Part shown: positions 34,759 through 43,127 of the stretch, piece after piece
Position numbering within the stretch: the stretch's first letter is position 1
Layout: each line of letters starts with the position of its first letter
Source of the DNA: Streptomyces sp. CNQ-509
Lineage (GTDB): Bacteria > Actinomycetota > Actinomycetes > Streptomycetales > Streptomycetaceae
Reading direction: 5' to 3'
Assembly: GCF_001011035.1 (NCBI RefSeq)
Contig: NZ_CP011492.1
Location: 3,977,501-4,041,500, forward strand
DNA: 64,000 nucleotides
Translations under genes and position numbers: made by a program
Notes under the pieces: model-generated
Databases searched by the model: none
What the model was told of the DNA's origin: nothing
Seen by the model: the letters and a program-made list of their open reading frames with translations, nothing else

Positions 34759-35372
34759 CGACCTTCGACTACCACACCGCCCGCCATCTGATGACCGACG
34801 GGGAGCAGGACCAGGAGCTGGAGCGGCGCAAGCAGCGGCTGCACGAACTGGGCCTGGGCGACAACCCCGACCCGGAGTTCGACGCCTTCGCCGCCCGGCT
34901 CGCCGAGGGCGCCGCGTCGCTGGCCCAACTGGGCGGGACCCCGTACGCGATGGTCAACCTCATCACCGACCACCAGTACTTCACCGGGCTGTACGCGCCG
35001 CCCGCGGAATGGGCCGACCCCAGCCTCGCCGAGCAGCCGGGCAAGCCGGAGGTGAGCCGGGTCATGGACCGCGACCACGGCTACTGCCCGCACGTCGTCG
35101 GCCGGCGCACCGCGCTCGTGCTGCCCGACGTGTGCGCGTACCCCCGCTTCGCGGGCAACCCGGTGGTGGACCAGATCGGCATCCGTACCTACATGGGCGC
35201 GCCGCTCATCGACCCGGTGACCGACGTGACGCTCGGCACCGTGTGCGTGGTGGACACCGAGCCGCGCCCGTGGGGCCGGCAGGCCCAGGAGGGCCTGGAG
35301 TTCATCAAGACCCAGGCCCGTTCGCTGATGGAGATCCTCGAAGAGCGCAGCCGGGGCCGGGCGGCGAGCTGA
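34755..35372 (+). CDS. GAF-domain sensor protein, fifth conservon gene
   Basis: 205 residues. An N-terminal helical part (EQDQELERRKQRLHELGLGD) precedes a GAF domain (about 45-200) with PYAMVNLITDHQYFTGLYAP, MDRDHGYCPHVVGRRTALVL and YMGAPLIDPVTDVTLGTVCV. Such GAF proteins occupy the position that a cytochrome P450 (CvnE) takes in other conservons. A Cys in HGYCPHVV could bind a ligand, but no haem or phytochrome motif is visible. It is translationally coupled to cvnD, so it is very likely part of the signalling complex. Confidence 0.88.
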   Translation: MTTFDYHTARHLMTDGEQDQELERRKQRLHELGLGDNPDPEFDAFAARLAEGAASLAQLGGTPYAMVNLITDHQYFTGLYAPPAEWADPSLAEQPGKPEVSRVMDRDHGYCPHVVGRRTALVLPDVCAYPRFAGNPVVDQIGIRTYMGAPLIDPVTDVTLGTVCVVDTEPRPWGRQAQEGLEFIKTQARSLMEILEERSRGRAAS

Positions 35373-35402
35373 AGGCTCCCGCGTTCGCGCCGCGGGGGCG
35401 GT

Positions 35403-35423
35403 CCGGGGGCTGCGCGCCCCCGG
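35403..35423. terminator. Hairpin after the conservon
   Basis: ccgggggc and gcccccgg arms with a tgcgc loop, 31 bp after the stop of the GAF gene and before the convergent acyl-CoA dehydrogenase. The surrounding 35373-35553 is otherwise GC-rich with further pairing potential and no gene. Confidence 0.65.
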
Positions 35424-35553
35424 GCCCCCGCGCTCGGGCCCGCGGCCCGCGCCGCGCCTCCCGGCGCGCCCGGCGCCCGGACCGGAGAGCGGGCGGCGCC
35501 GTCACCGCCGCCCCGCGCTCACCGCCGCCCCCTTCTCCGCCGGACGTGGCGCG

Positions 35554-36750
35554 TCACACCGCCTGGGACGCCACCGCGTGGGGCGCGAGACGCGTCGACC
35601 ACGGCTCGTGGTCCGCGCCGAGCGCCACCTCCGCCAGCCGCAGCCGCTGCACGTCCGAGGTGCCGGCCGGCGGTAACACGTGGTACGCGTCGCGCAGATA
35701 CCGCTCCACGGACATCTCCGGGTAGAGCCCGCACGCGCCGTGCACCTCCATCGCCGTACGCGCCGAGTCGAGCGCGGACTCGACGTTGACGAGCTTGGCG
35801 TTCTGCAACTCCGCGTCGCAGGGCAGCCCGCGGTCCAGCAGGTGCGTCGCGTGGTACGCGGCCAGCCTCGCGGTCATCAGCCGCGACTGCATCTCCCCCA
35901 GCCGCTGCTTGACCGTGCCCAGCTCCGCCAGCGGCCTGCCGTAGCGGATCTGCCGTGCCGCGAACGCGGTGGTCTCCTCCACGAGCGCCTGGTGGATGCC
36001 GAGGGCGACGGCGGTGAGGTTGGGCCGGCCGTACAGGATGCTGGAGGAGTACGCGACCGAGAGCCCGTCGCCCTCCTGCCCCAGCAGGTTCGACACCGGC
36101 ACCCGGCAGTTGTCGAAGATCACCTCGCCGAAGCTGAAGCCGTGCAGGCCCATGGAGGGCCGGTGCGGGCCCAGCGTGCAGCCGGGGCGGTCGGCCTCCA
36201 CCAGCAGCGCCGAAAGGCCCTTGGAGCCCGGTCCGGTGCGCACGACGACGCCGTGGAGATCACCGACGTGGCTGTTGCCGACGAACACCTTGCGGCCGTT
36301 GACGATGTACTCGTCCCCGACGCGCTCCGCGCTCGCCGACATCCCCAGCACATGGCTGCCCGAGGTGGGTTCCGTGACGGCTATGGTCGGCATGCAGACG
36401 CCGGCGGATATCAGCGGCAGCCACGTCTTCTTCTGGACGGCGCTGCCGAAGTGGACGATCTTGGCGACACCGAGCTGCGACGCCTGCACCATCGCGCCCA
36501 TGGCGGCGCTCACGCGCGAAAGCTCTTCGATCACGATCGTTTTGGCGAGGTGCCCCAGATCCATCCCGCCGTACTCGGCCTCGACGGTGACGCCGAGCCA
36601 GCCCTGCCTGGCGATGTCGCGGGAGAGCTCGAACTGCACGCTCCGCGACTCCTCCATTCCCGCGATACGGGGGCGGACCTCGCGCTCCGCGTAGGCGCGG
36701 ACCTCCTCCCTGAGACGTATATGACGCTCCGTGAGGAAGTAACCGTCCAT
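35554..36750 (-). CDS. Acyl-CoA dehydrogenase family protein
   Basis: 398 residues from the ATG at 36750. The order of domains is the usual one: an N-terminal helical domain (LTERHIRLREEVRAYAEREV), the middle FAD/substrate barrel with PTIAVTEPTSGSHVLGMSAS, and the C-terminal helical bundle with ALGIHQALVEETTAFAARQI and the FAD-binding VHGACGLYPEMSVERYLRDA. The usual catalytic Glu position in the last segment is not certain by eye. It lies on the same strand as the nitrilase gene, separated by a hairpin. It may oxidise an acyl-thioester formed in the neighbouring catabolic pathway. Confidence 0.9.
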   Translation of the reverse strand: MDGYFLTERHIRLREEVRAYAEREVRPRIAGMEESRSVQFELSRDIARQGWLGVTVEAEYGGMDLGHLAKTIVIEELSRVSAAMGAMVQASQLGVAKIVHFGSAVQKKTWLPLISAGVCMPTIAVTEPTSGSHVLGMSASAERVGDEYIVNGRKVFVGNSHVGDLHGVVVRTGPGSKGLSALLVEADRPGCTLGPHRPSMGLHGFSFGEVIFDNCRVPVSNLLGQEGDGLSVAYSSSILYGRPNLTAVALGIHQALVEETTAFAARQIRYGRPLAELGTVKQRLGEMQSRLMTARLAAYHATHLLDRGLPCDAELQNAKLVNVESALDSARTAMEVHGACGLYPEMSVERYLRDAYHVLPPAGTSDVQRLRLAEVALGADHEPWSTRLAPHAVASQAV

Positions 36751-36992
36751 CTGAGTCTCGCCTTCTCGCGTGCAGGTGGGGTGAGCAGGTCGGCGTGGGC
36801 CTGTCGTGACAGAGGCCGGGTAGGGCCTCCACCCACGGTGAAGATTTATCGCCATCGCCGCAGTACCCGCAAACGCTCGCTTCCGGGTCGTTCACCTCCC
36901 CGTATGCAGGCGGTCGCGCTCCGCACCCGCCTCGTATGGGCGCTACGGTCCCTTTTGTCCGACCCCCCGCCGCGGCCGAACGCCCCCGGAAC

Positions 36993-37033
36993 GGCCCCCG
37001 GCCGGCCGGCAGCGACCGGCCGGCCGGAGGGCC
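36993..37033. terminator. Long GC hairpin after the nitrilase gene
   Basis: ggcccccggccggccgg pairs with ccggccggccggagggcc across cagcga. It lies 44 bp beyond the nitrilase stop in its reading direction. The remainder of the 36751-37076 gap probably holds the acyl-CoA dehydrogenase promoter; no gene is seen. Confidence 0.7.
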
Positions 37034-37076
37034 GTCCTCAAAGGGGCGGAAAAGGGGCGCGGTTGCGCGGGAGGCG

Positions 37077-37868
37077 TCAGCCGAAGGACACGGAGAAGCG
37101 GCGGTTGGCCAGGCTCGGGTTCTTCACCCGCACCTCCGCGACCCGCGCCGCGTCCAGGACCGCGGACGCCACCCCGGGCGTCTCGCCGGCGGACGCGGCG
37201 ATCTGGCCCATGGGGTCGACGATGGCGCTCTGCCCGCACGAGACGGGTCCCGTCTGGCCGGAGCCGAGAACGTAGACGGTGTTCTCGATCGCGCGGGCCC
37301 GCAGCAGCGTGGTCCAGTGGTCCTCCTTGACGGGACCGGTGACCCAGGCGGCGGGGACGGCGATCGCCTCGGCGCCGGCGTCGACCAGGAACCGGGCCAT
37401 CTCGGGGAAGCGGAGGTCGTAACAGGTCATGACGCCGACGGTGAGGCCGTCGAGGGTGAAGGTGAGCGCCTTGGCGGGCTGCGGCTGGATGCGGTCGGAC
37501 TCGCGGTAGCCGAAGGCGTCGTAGAGGTGCACCTTGCGGTAGACGCCGAACTGCTCGCCGCCGCGGTCCACGGCCAGGACGGTGTTGCCGGGCTTGCCGC
37601 CATCGGCCGCGGCCTCCGTCATGCCGGCGACGATCGCGACGCCGTGCTCCTTGGCCAGCGCACCGACCGCAGTGGCGAACGGGCCGTCGATCGCCTCGGC
37701 CTGGCTCGCCGTCTCGGCCTGCGGGTCGGGGTCGGCGTACATCGAGTTCTCGGGGAGGACGACGAGGTCCGAGCCGCGCGCGGCGGCGGTGGCGACGAGT
37801 CCCGTGACCGCGTCGAGGTTGGCGGCCTTGTCGGTGGTGGCGGCGAACTGGGCGACGGTGGCGAGCAT
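37077..37868 (-). CDS. Nitrilase-superfamily carbon-nitrogen hydrolase
   Basis: 263 residues, the full catalytic domain. The triad is visible: Glu in LVVLPENSMYAD (about residue 40), Lys in YRKVHLYDAFGYRESD (about 111) and Cys in GVMTCYDLRFPEMARFLVDA (about 148). The conserved partner MDxxG-type region (DPMGQIAAS) is near the C-terminus. This arrangement is that of amidase-type nitrilases (omega-amidase, N-carbamoyl hydrolases). With a creatininase-like protein and an oligopeptide-type importer nearby, a linear amide or carbamoyl compound is a likely substrate; this is inferred from context. Confidence 0.9.
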   Translation of the reverse strand: MLATVAQFAATTDKAANLDAVTGLVATAAARGSDLVVLPENSMYADPDPQAETASQAEAIDGPFATAVGALAKEHGVAIVAGMTEAAADGGKPGNTVLAVDRGGEQFGVYRKVHLYDAFGYRESDRIQPQPAKALTFTLDGLTVGVMTCYDLRFPEMARFLVDAGAEAIAVPAAWVTGPVKEDHWTTLLRARAIENTVYVLGSGQTGPVSCGQSAIVDPMGQIAASAGETPGVASAVLDAARVAEVRVKNPSLANRRFSVSFG

Positions 37869-37970
37869 GAGGTGGTGCCTTTCGTGTGGTGGAGCGGGTG
37901 CCGGCCGGCGGACTGGGGTCTGCGCCCTCAGCGGCCCCGGCGGAGTCGGGTGCTGATCTGGCCGTTCGCG

Positions 37971-38061
37971 TACGCGGCGGAGGGCCCGGCGGCGCGCGAC
38001 CCGGAGGGCCCGGCGGCGCGGGACCCGGGCCCGTGCCGGTACGCGGCGGAGGGCCCGGCGG
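37971..38061. repeat. 22-bp direct repeat behind the aldolase gene
   Basis: tacgcggcggagggcccggc occurs at 37971 and 38040 (with two further shared bases), 69 bp apart, with related ggagggcccggcggcgcg strings between. It fills the gap between the aldolase stop (38068) and the nitrilase start and has no coding meaning I can support. Confidence 0.7.
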
Positions 38062-38067
38062 AGCCGC

Positions 38068-38826
38068 TCACGCGCGGCCTGCCAGCGCGTCGGTCTCGGC
38101 GACCGCGGCGCCGAAGCCGGCCAGCAGCGCGCCGTGCTGCATGGTCAGCACCAGTTGGTCGGCGCCGTGCGCGAGCGCGAACGCCTTCTCCGCCGCCGAC
38201 CAGGCCGGCAGCACCCACGGCTTGCCGGCCGCCCGGGCGGCGTCCGCGATGGCGGCGAGGTCCGCGAAGTCCGCCTCGCTCCGGGTGTACGCGCCGCGCG
38301 CGCGGCGCATCGACAGGTCGCTGGGCCCGACGAACACCCCGTCGACCACCGGCAGGTCGAGGATCTTCCCGATCTCCTCGATGGCCCCGGCGTCCTCGAT
38401 CATCGGGTAGACCCGGGTGCCGCGGTCCTGCCGGGCGATCCAGTCGTCGTCGAACCCGCCGTAGCCCGCGGTCCTGCCGCCCGCGAAGCTGCGGTCCCCC
38501 AGCGGCGGGAACTTGCCGTACGCGCAGACCTCGGCGGCGTGCGCCGCGTTCTCCACGTGCGGCACGACGACGGCGGTGGCGCCGAAGTCCAGCGCCTGCT
38601 GGATCGGGCCGCGTTCGGGGCCGAGCACCTTGGCGAGCACGTCGAGGTCGAGCCGGCGGAGGAACGGGATGAACCGCTCCAGGTCGGCGAGGTCGAAGGC
38701 GCCGTGCTCGATGTCGAGCACCACGGCGCCGTACCCGGTGGCCGCCACGATCTCGGCGGCGGCGAAACTCGGGTCGGACAGCCAGGCGGCGTAAGCGCGC
38801 CGGCGGTCGGTCGTGCGGGGGGGCAT
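38068..38826 (-). CDS. HpcH/HpaI family aldolase
   Basis: 252 residues from the ATG at 38826, preceded by AAGGAGG. The barrel strands are clear: YGAVVLDIEHGAFDLADLER, LDFGATAVVVPHVENAAHAA (metal and substrate side), YPMIEDAGAIEEIGKILDLP with its metal-ligand Glu, and VDGVFVGPSDLSMRRARG. The family splits or forms 2-keto-3-deoxy or beta-hydroxy acids with a divalent metal. It ends the aldolase/nitrilase minus-strand group and is divergent from the GntR gene with a palindrome between, so it is probably GntR-regulated. Confidence 0.92.
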   Translation of the reverse strand: MPPRTTDRRRAYAAWLSDPSFAAAEIVAATGYGAVVLDIEHGAFDLADLERFIPFLRRLDLDVLAKVLGPERGPIQQALDFGATAVVVPHVENAAHAAEVCAYGKFPPLGDRSFAGGRTAGYGGFDDDWIARQDRGTRVYPMIEDAGAIEEIGKILDLPVVDGVFVGPSDLSMRRARGAYTRSEADFADLAAIADAARAAGKPWVLPAWSAAEKAFALAHGADQLVLTMQHGALLAGFGAAVAETDALAGRA

Positions 38827-38846
38827 GAGCCTCCTTCGCGGAATAG

Positions 38847-38863
38847 GTATACACTGCGTATAC
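38847..38863. promoter_or_regulatory. Probable GntR operator
   Basis: gtatac-actgc-gtatac, two perfect 6-bp arms, lying 20 bp before the aldolase start and 24 bp before the gntR start. The extended left half aggtatacac also occurs at 45726-45735 upstream of the solute-binding protein gene. Confidence 0.65.
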
Positions 38864-38887
38864 ACATACCCAGAGAGGGCGGGGAGC

Positions 38888-39565
38888 GTGTCAGTCGACG
38901 AGGACGGCCGTGCGGTGACGGCGCGGGCGCGCGCGTACGAGTGGGTCAAGGAGGCGATCCTGCTGGGGCGCTACCCCGAGGGGTCGTTCCTGGAGGAGAA
39001 GGTCCTTTCCGTGGCCGCGGGGGTGTCGCGGACGCCGGTGCGCGAGGCGCTGCACCGGCTGGCCGCCGAGGGGTTCCTCGACCTGCTGCCGCGGCGCGGC
39101 GCGCAGGTCCGGCGCGTCACCGTGGCCGAGATGATCGAGACGTACGAGATGCGCCAGGTGCTGGAGATCCACGGCTTCCGCACCCTGTGCGACAAGCGGC
39201 TGGAGATCCCCGCCCGGCAGGCCGAACTGCTCGCGCAGATGGGGGACCCGGAGCTGCTGGCGCGCTGCCGCGCCGGCGACCGCGAGGCGATCGCCGAGCA
39301 CGGCAAGCTCGACTTCCAGTTCCACTTCGGCTTCGTCCGGGCCACCGGCAACACCGTGCTCACCGACCTCTTCCGCAGCCTCCAGCCGCGGCACCAGCGC
39401 ATCGGGGTCTCGGCGATAACGATCCGACCCGAGCGGCTGCCGCTCATCATGCGCGAGCACCACGCGCTGCTGGACTCCCTCGGCGGGTACGAGTTCGAGA
39501 CCGCGGCCCGGACGATCCGCACCCACCTGAACCCCGACCAGACGGTCGTCGCCCACCTGGACTGA
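38888..39565 (+). CDS. GntR/FadR (FCD) family regulator of the catabolic cluster
   Basis: 225 residues from GTG 38888, with GGGGAG upstream. The wHTH (about 10-75) has GRYPEGSFLEEKVLSVAAGV, SRTPVREALHRLAAEGFLDL and the wing PRRGAQVRRVTVAE. The FCD domain that follows has the metal/ligand-type residues in EHGKLDFQFHFGFVRATGN and IMREHHALLDSLGGYEFETA. FadR-subfamily regulators typically sense organic acids or their CoA esters. Its position between the aldolase and the ABC importer genes makes it the local regulator. Confidence 0.9.
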   Translation: MSVDEDGRAVTARARAYEWVKEAILLGRYPEGSFLEEKVLSVAAGVSRTPVREALHRLAAEGFLDLLPRRGAQVRRVTVAEMIETYEMRQVLEIHGFRTLCDKRLEIPARQAELLAQMGDPELLARCRAGDREAIAEHGKLDFQFHFGFVRATGNTVLTDLFRSLQPRHQRIGVSAITIRPERLPLIMREHHALLDSLGGYEFETAARTIRTHLNPDQTVVAHLD

Positions 39566-39588
39566 CCGGCGGCGGCAGCGCGCGGCGG

Positions 39589-41340
39589 TCATGCCGCCGC
39601 CATCTCGCGCCACAGCCGGCGCCGCTCCGCCTGCTGCTCCGGGTCCGGCACGGGCGCGGCGGCGACGAGCCGCTTGGTGTACTCCGTACGCGGGTTGGCC
39701 AGCACCTCGCGCGCCGGGCCGTGCTCCACGAGCCGGCCGTTCTGCAGCACCGCGACCTCGTGCGCGAGGAGTTCGACCACGCCGAGGTCGTGGCTGATGA
39801 ACAGGCAGGCGAAGCCCAGCCGGTCCTGCAGCTCGCGGAAGAGCCGCAGCACCGTGGCCTGGACGGACACGTCGAGCGCGGACGTCGGCTCGTCGGCGAT
39901 GAGCAGCTCCGGCTCCAGCGCCAGCGCGCGGGCGATGCCGACGCGCTGGCGCTGGCCGCCGGACAGCTCGTGCGGGAACCGGCTCGCCCAGTGCGCGGGC
40001 AGTTCGACCTGCTCCAGCAGCTCCGCCACCCGGGAGTGCGCGGCGGCGCGGTCGGCGCGGCGGTTGACCAGCAGCGGCGCGGCGATCGAGTCGCCGATCG
40101 ACCAGCGGGGGTTGAGCGAGGCGCCGGGGTCCTGGAAGACCATCGAGTACGTCGGCCTGAAGGCCCGCAGCGGGCGTCCCGACAGGCCGGTGACGTCGGT
40201 GCCGCAGACCTCGACTGACCCGCCGGTGGCGCGCGACAGCCCGACGACGGCCCGGCCGATGGTGGACTTCCCGGAGCCGGACTCGCCGACCAGGCCCAGG
40301 ACTTCGCCCTTGCCGATGGTGAGGCTCACGCCGTGCACGGCCTTGAACCCCTTGCGGCCCAGCCGCCCGGGGTACTCGACCTCCAGGTCCCGTATCCGCA
40401 GCGTCGTGTCCTCCCCCGCCAATGGGGGCACCCCCGCCAATGGGGGCACCCCCGCCAATGGGGGCGTAGCCGGTGGGGGAGGGGGCGTAGCCGGTGGGGG
40501 AGAGGGCGTAGCCGGCGGGGGAGGCGGCTTGGGCACCGCGGCCAGCAGCCGGCGGGTGTACTCGTGCTCGGGCGCGGCGAAGAGCCGCCCCACGGGCGCC
40601 TCTTCGACGACCTCGCCCTCCTTCATCACCACCACGCGGTCGGCGATGTCGGCGACCACGCCCATGTCGTGGGTGATGATGAGCACCGCGGAGCCGAGGT
40701 CCCGGCGCAGGCCGCGCAGCAGCTCCAGGATCTCCGCCTGCACGGTGACGTCGAGCGCGGTGGTCGGCTCGTCGGCGATGATGACCTCGGGGGAGCCGGA
40801 GATCGCCATGGCGATCATCGCGCGCTGCCGCTGGCCGCCGGAGAGCTGGTGCGGGTAGCTGTCGACGCGGCGCTCGGGCTCCGGGATGCCGACCTTCGTC
40901 AGCAGCTCGATCGCGCGGGCGCGGGCGCCGGCGGCGGACACCTTCTCGTGGCAGCGGATGGCCTCGGCGATCTGCCGGCCGACGGTGTAGACGGGGTTGA
41001 GCGCCGTCATCGGCTCCTGGAAGATCATCGCGATCCGCTTGCCGCGGATGCCGCGCAGCGCCTCGTGGCCGAGGCCGAGCAGCTCGGTGTCGTGGAAGCG
41101 GATGCTGCCGCGGTGCTGGGCGCTGCCGGCGACCAGGCCCAGCACGGACATCGAGCTGACCGACTTGCCGGAGCCGGACTCGCCGACCAGCGCGACGACT
41201 TCGCCGCGGCCGACGGTGAAGCTGACGTCCCGTACGGCGGGGGTCCACTCGCCGGCGACGCGGAAGTCCACCGACAGCCGCTCGACGCTCAGCACCGGCT
41301 CGGGCGCCGTCCCCTCCTTCTCCTGCCCGTGGCCGGTCAC
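39589..41340 (-). CDS. Oligopeptide/dipeptide-type ABC importer, two ATPases fused
   Basis: 583 residues from GTG 41340. DppD-like and DppF-like halves are joined. Half 1: Walker A ALVGESGSGKSVSSM, signature QLSGGQRQRAMIAMAI, Walker B VIIADEPTTALDVTVQ. Half 2: GLVGESGSGKSTIGRAVVG, ELSGGQRQRVGIARALAL and LLIADEPTSALDVSVQATVL, then the ISHDLGVVELLAH H-loop. The linker (residues ~300-345) is a tandem PPPATP / PLAGVP repeat, encoded by an expanded copy of a palindromic DNA repeat at 40412-40528. Both halves keep all catalytic motifs, so the protein should be active as a single-chain ATPase pair for the adjacent permeases. Its start overlaps the creatininase stop (GTGA). Confidence 0.93.
   Translation of the reverse strand: MTGHGQEKEGTAPEPVLSVERLSVDFRVAGEWTPAVRDVSFTVGRGEVVALVGESGSGKSVSSMSVLGLVAGSAQHRGSIRFHDTELLGLGHEALRGIRGKRIAMIFQEPMTALNPVYTVGRQIAEAIRCHEKVSAAGARARAIELLTKVGIPEPERRVDSYPHQLSGGQRQRAMIAMAISGSPEVIIADEPTTALDVTVQAEILELLRGLRRDLGSAVLIITHDMGVVADIADRVVVMKEGEVVEEAPVGRLFAAPEHEYTRRLLAAVPKPPPPPATPSPPPATPPPPPATPPLAGVPPLAGVPPLAGEDTTLRIRDLEVEYPGRLGRKGFKAVHGVSLTIGKGEVLGLVGESGSGKSTIGRAVVGLSRATGGSVEVCGTDVTGLSGRPLRAFRPTYSMVFQDPGASLNPRWSIGDSIAAPLLVNRRADRAAAHSRVAELLEQVELPAHWASRFPHELSGGQRQRVGIARALALEPELLIADEPTSALDVSVQATVLRLFRELQDRLGFACLFISHDLGVVELLAHEVAVLQNGRLVEHGPAREVLANPRTEYTKRLVAAAPVPDPEQQAERRRLWREMAAA
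40412..40528 (-). repeat. Expanded palindromic minirepeat in the ABC ATPase linker
   Basis: On the minus strand there are three ~18-bp units related to tcccccaccggctacgcc, then three units of cattggcgggggtgcccc. Single copies of both units, in the same order, make up the elements at 31710-31751 and 32927-32969 in cvnA. The total length keeps the frame open. Confidence 0.85.
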
Positions 41341-42170
41341 TTCGGCCCCGCCGCGGTTCCGGCCGCCGCCGCCGTACGGGTGTTGCGGTCGTACTCCGCC
41401 AGATACGCGGCGCAGAAGCCGAGCACCCGCTCGATCCACACCTTGCCCGTCTCGGCGCTGCCCAGGCTCACGTCGCCGGTGCAGCCGGTGGCGCTGATCT
41501 CGGAGAAGTCCCAGAGGACCGTGCCGGGTACGGGCTGGCCGGGGATGGCGGCCTCGGTGTAGCTGGTCGGCGTCCAGCCGGCCGGCGAGGAGAGCCCGCC
41601 CGGCTCGGCCAGCTCGCTCTGCACCTGCTCGGGGAAGATCGCCAGCATCGCCGAGTGCTCCGGCTCGGCGCCGTGCCCGTAGGCGGTGGCCGGGTCGTCG
41701 TACACGTCGCGCATCAGGGCGTAGCCGAGCTGCCAGGGGTAGAGGTGGCCGACGAGGATGCCGAAGTCGCGCCGGGCGTCGATGGCCGCGCCGGTCACCG
41801 GGCCGACGTTACCGCCGTTGTTGTCGACGATGACGATGCGCCGGAAGCCGGAGGCGACCAGGGCCTCCAGGATCTCGTACGTGACGTTGCGCAGCGTCTC
41901 CTGGCTGAGGGAGAGGTTCCCGGCGAAGCCGCGGAAGACGCCGGAGTGGCCGTAGTTGAGGGCGGGCGCGACCCAGTGGCCGTGCTCGCGGGCGAGCTTG
42001 TCCGCGACCCACTCGGCGACGATGGAGTCCTCGTGGACCGGCAGGTGGGGCCCGTGCTGCTCGATGGCACCGATGGGCAGCAGGACGACCGGGTCCTGCT
42101 CCGCCAGGTGCTTGACCTGCGTCCAGGACAGTTCGCCCAGACGGTGGGTGTCGGGCAGGGAGACGGCCAT
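41337..42170 (-). CDS. Creatininase-family amidohydrolase-like protein with altered metal site
   Basis: 277 residues from the ATG at 42170 (AAAGGA 10 nt upstream); a GTG at 42236 that overlaps the permease stop would add 22 residues. GAIEQHGPHLPVHEDS carries the metal ligands Glu37, His39 and Asp48. In the second metal loop, NGHGGN of most members is replaced by DNNGGN, so the usual His ligand is Asn118. YGHSGVFRGFAGNLSLSQ and HGAEPEHSAM are also conserved. The family opens creatinine or hydrolyses formamides. Coupled with ABC importer genes on both sides, it probably acts on the imported solute, or it may have lost hydrolysis and serve another role. Confidence 0.88.
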   Translation of the reverse strand: MAVSLPDTHRLGELSWTQVKHLAEQDPVVLLPIGAIEQHGPHLPVHEDSIVAEWVADKLAREHGHWVAPALNYGHSGVFRGFAGNLSLSQETLRNVTYEILEALVASGFRRIVIVDNNGGNVGPVTGAAIDARRDFGILVGHLYPWQLGYALMRDVYDDPATAYGHGAEPEHSAMLAIFPEQVQSELAEPGGLSSPAGWTPTSYTEAAIPGQPVPGTVLWDFSEISATGCTGDVSLGSAETGKVWIERVLGFCAAYLAEYDRNTRTAAAAGTAAGPK

Positions 42171-42232
42171 GGGGCTGATTCCTTTCGCTGCGGTGCCGGG
42201 GTGCTGCCGCGGTGCGGTGTGCGTACGGGAGT

Positions 42233-43126
42233 TCACGAGTCGGTGCCGCTGCGGCGGGGGTCGAGGAGGTCGCGCAGGCCGTCGCCGAAGACGTTGAGGG
42301 CCAGCACGATGAGGATGATCAGCACCGACGGGTAGATCAGCAGCGTGGGCTGGACCTCCAGGAAGTCGCGGCCCGCGCCGACCATCGTGCCGAGCGACGG
42401 CAGCGGCGGCTGGGCGCCGAGGCCGAGGAAGCTCAGCCCCGCCTCCATCTGGATCGCGAAGCTCACCGAGAGGCTGAGCTGCACGATCACCGGCGCGGCG
42501 ACGTTCGGCAGGATCGTGCGCAGCAGGATGGTGCTGCGCCCGGTGCCCATGATCTCGGCGGCCTCGACGTACTCCACACTGCGGATCGCGAGCACCTGGC
42601 TGTAGACGATCCTGGTGAACCGCGGGATGTACAGCACGCCGATGACCATGACGACGTTGACCAGCTCGGGCCCCATCGCGGCGACCACGGCGATGGCCAG
42701 CACGATGGGCGGGAAGCTGAGCAGGATGTCGATGCCGCGCATGATGATGCTCGACGCCCAGCGGCCGCCGTACCCGGCGACCAGGCCGAGCGTGGTGCCG
42801 ATGGCGCCGGCGATGAGGACCGCGGAGAGCGCGACGGCCAGCGACGTCCGCAGCCCGATGAGCAGCCGGGAGAAGACGTCGCGCCCGTAGTCGTCGATGC
42901 CGAGCATGCCGCCCTGGGTGAGCGGGGTGCCGGCGATGTCGCGGTAGTCGTGCGGCGCGATCACCGGGGCGAGCAGGGCGGCGGCGAAGACCAGCAGCAG
43001 GAAGCCGCCGGCGATCGACGTGCGCCGGTTGGCGGCGAGGCTGCGCAGCAGGTGCCGGCCGCCCCGGCGGGGCGGGGTGGCGGCGGTGGGCGGTGGCGGG
43101 GCAGTGGTGAGTTCGACGGTCGGCAT
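42233..43126 (-). CDS. ABC importer permease, DppC type
   Basis: 297 residues with an N-terminal helix (AGGFLLLVFAAALLAPVIAP) and five more in the BPD_transp_1 domain. GTPLTQGGMLGIDDYGRDVF, the signature preceding the permease domain, and the coupling loop YVEAAEIMGTGRSTILLRTI are typical of DppC/OppC. The first ~30 residues are Pro/Thr-rich and cytoplasmic. It follows the DppB-type gene after 1 bp and precedes the creatininase-like gene, so the genes form one transcript. Confidence 0.92.
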   Translation of the reverse strand: MPTVELTTAPPPPTAATPPRRGGRHLLRSLAANRRTSIAGGFLLLVFAAALLAPVIAPHDYRDIAGTPLTQGGMLGIDDYGRDVFSRLLIGLRTSLAVALSAVLIAGAIGTTLGLVAGYGGRWASSIIMRGIDILLSFPPIVLAIAVVAAMGPELVNVVMVIGVLYIPRFTRIVYSQVLAIRSVEYVEAAEIMGTGRSTILLRTILPNVAAPVIVQLSLSVSFAIQMEAGLSFLGLGAQPPLPSLGTMVGAGRDFLEVQPTLLIYPSVLIILIVLALNVFGDGLRDLLDPRRSGTDS

Positions 43127-43127
43127 G

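Noticed and set aside
39078..41248. Alternative frame with SPTGYAP and IGGGAP repeats across the ABC ATPase gene
   Set aside because: It lacks ABC motifs; the repeated peptides come from the DNA minirepeat read in a second frame.
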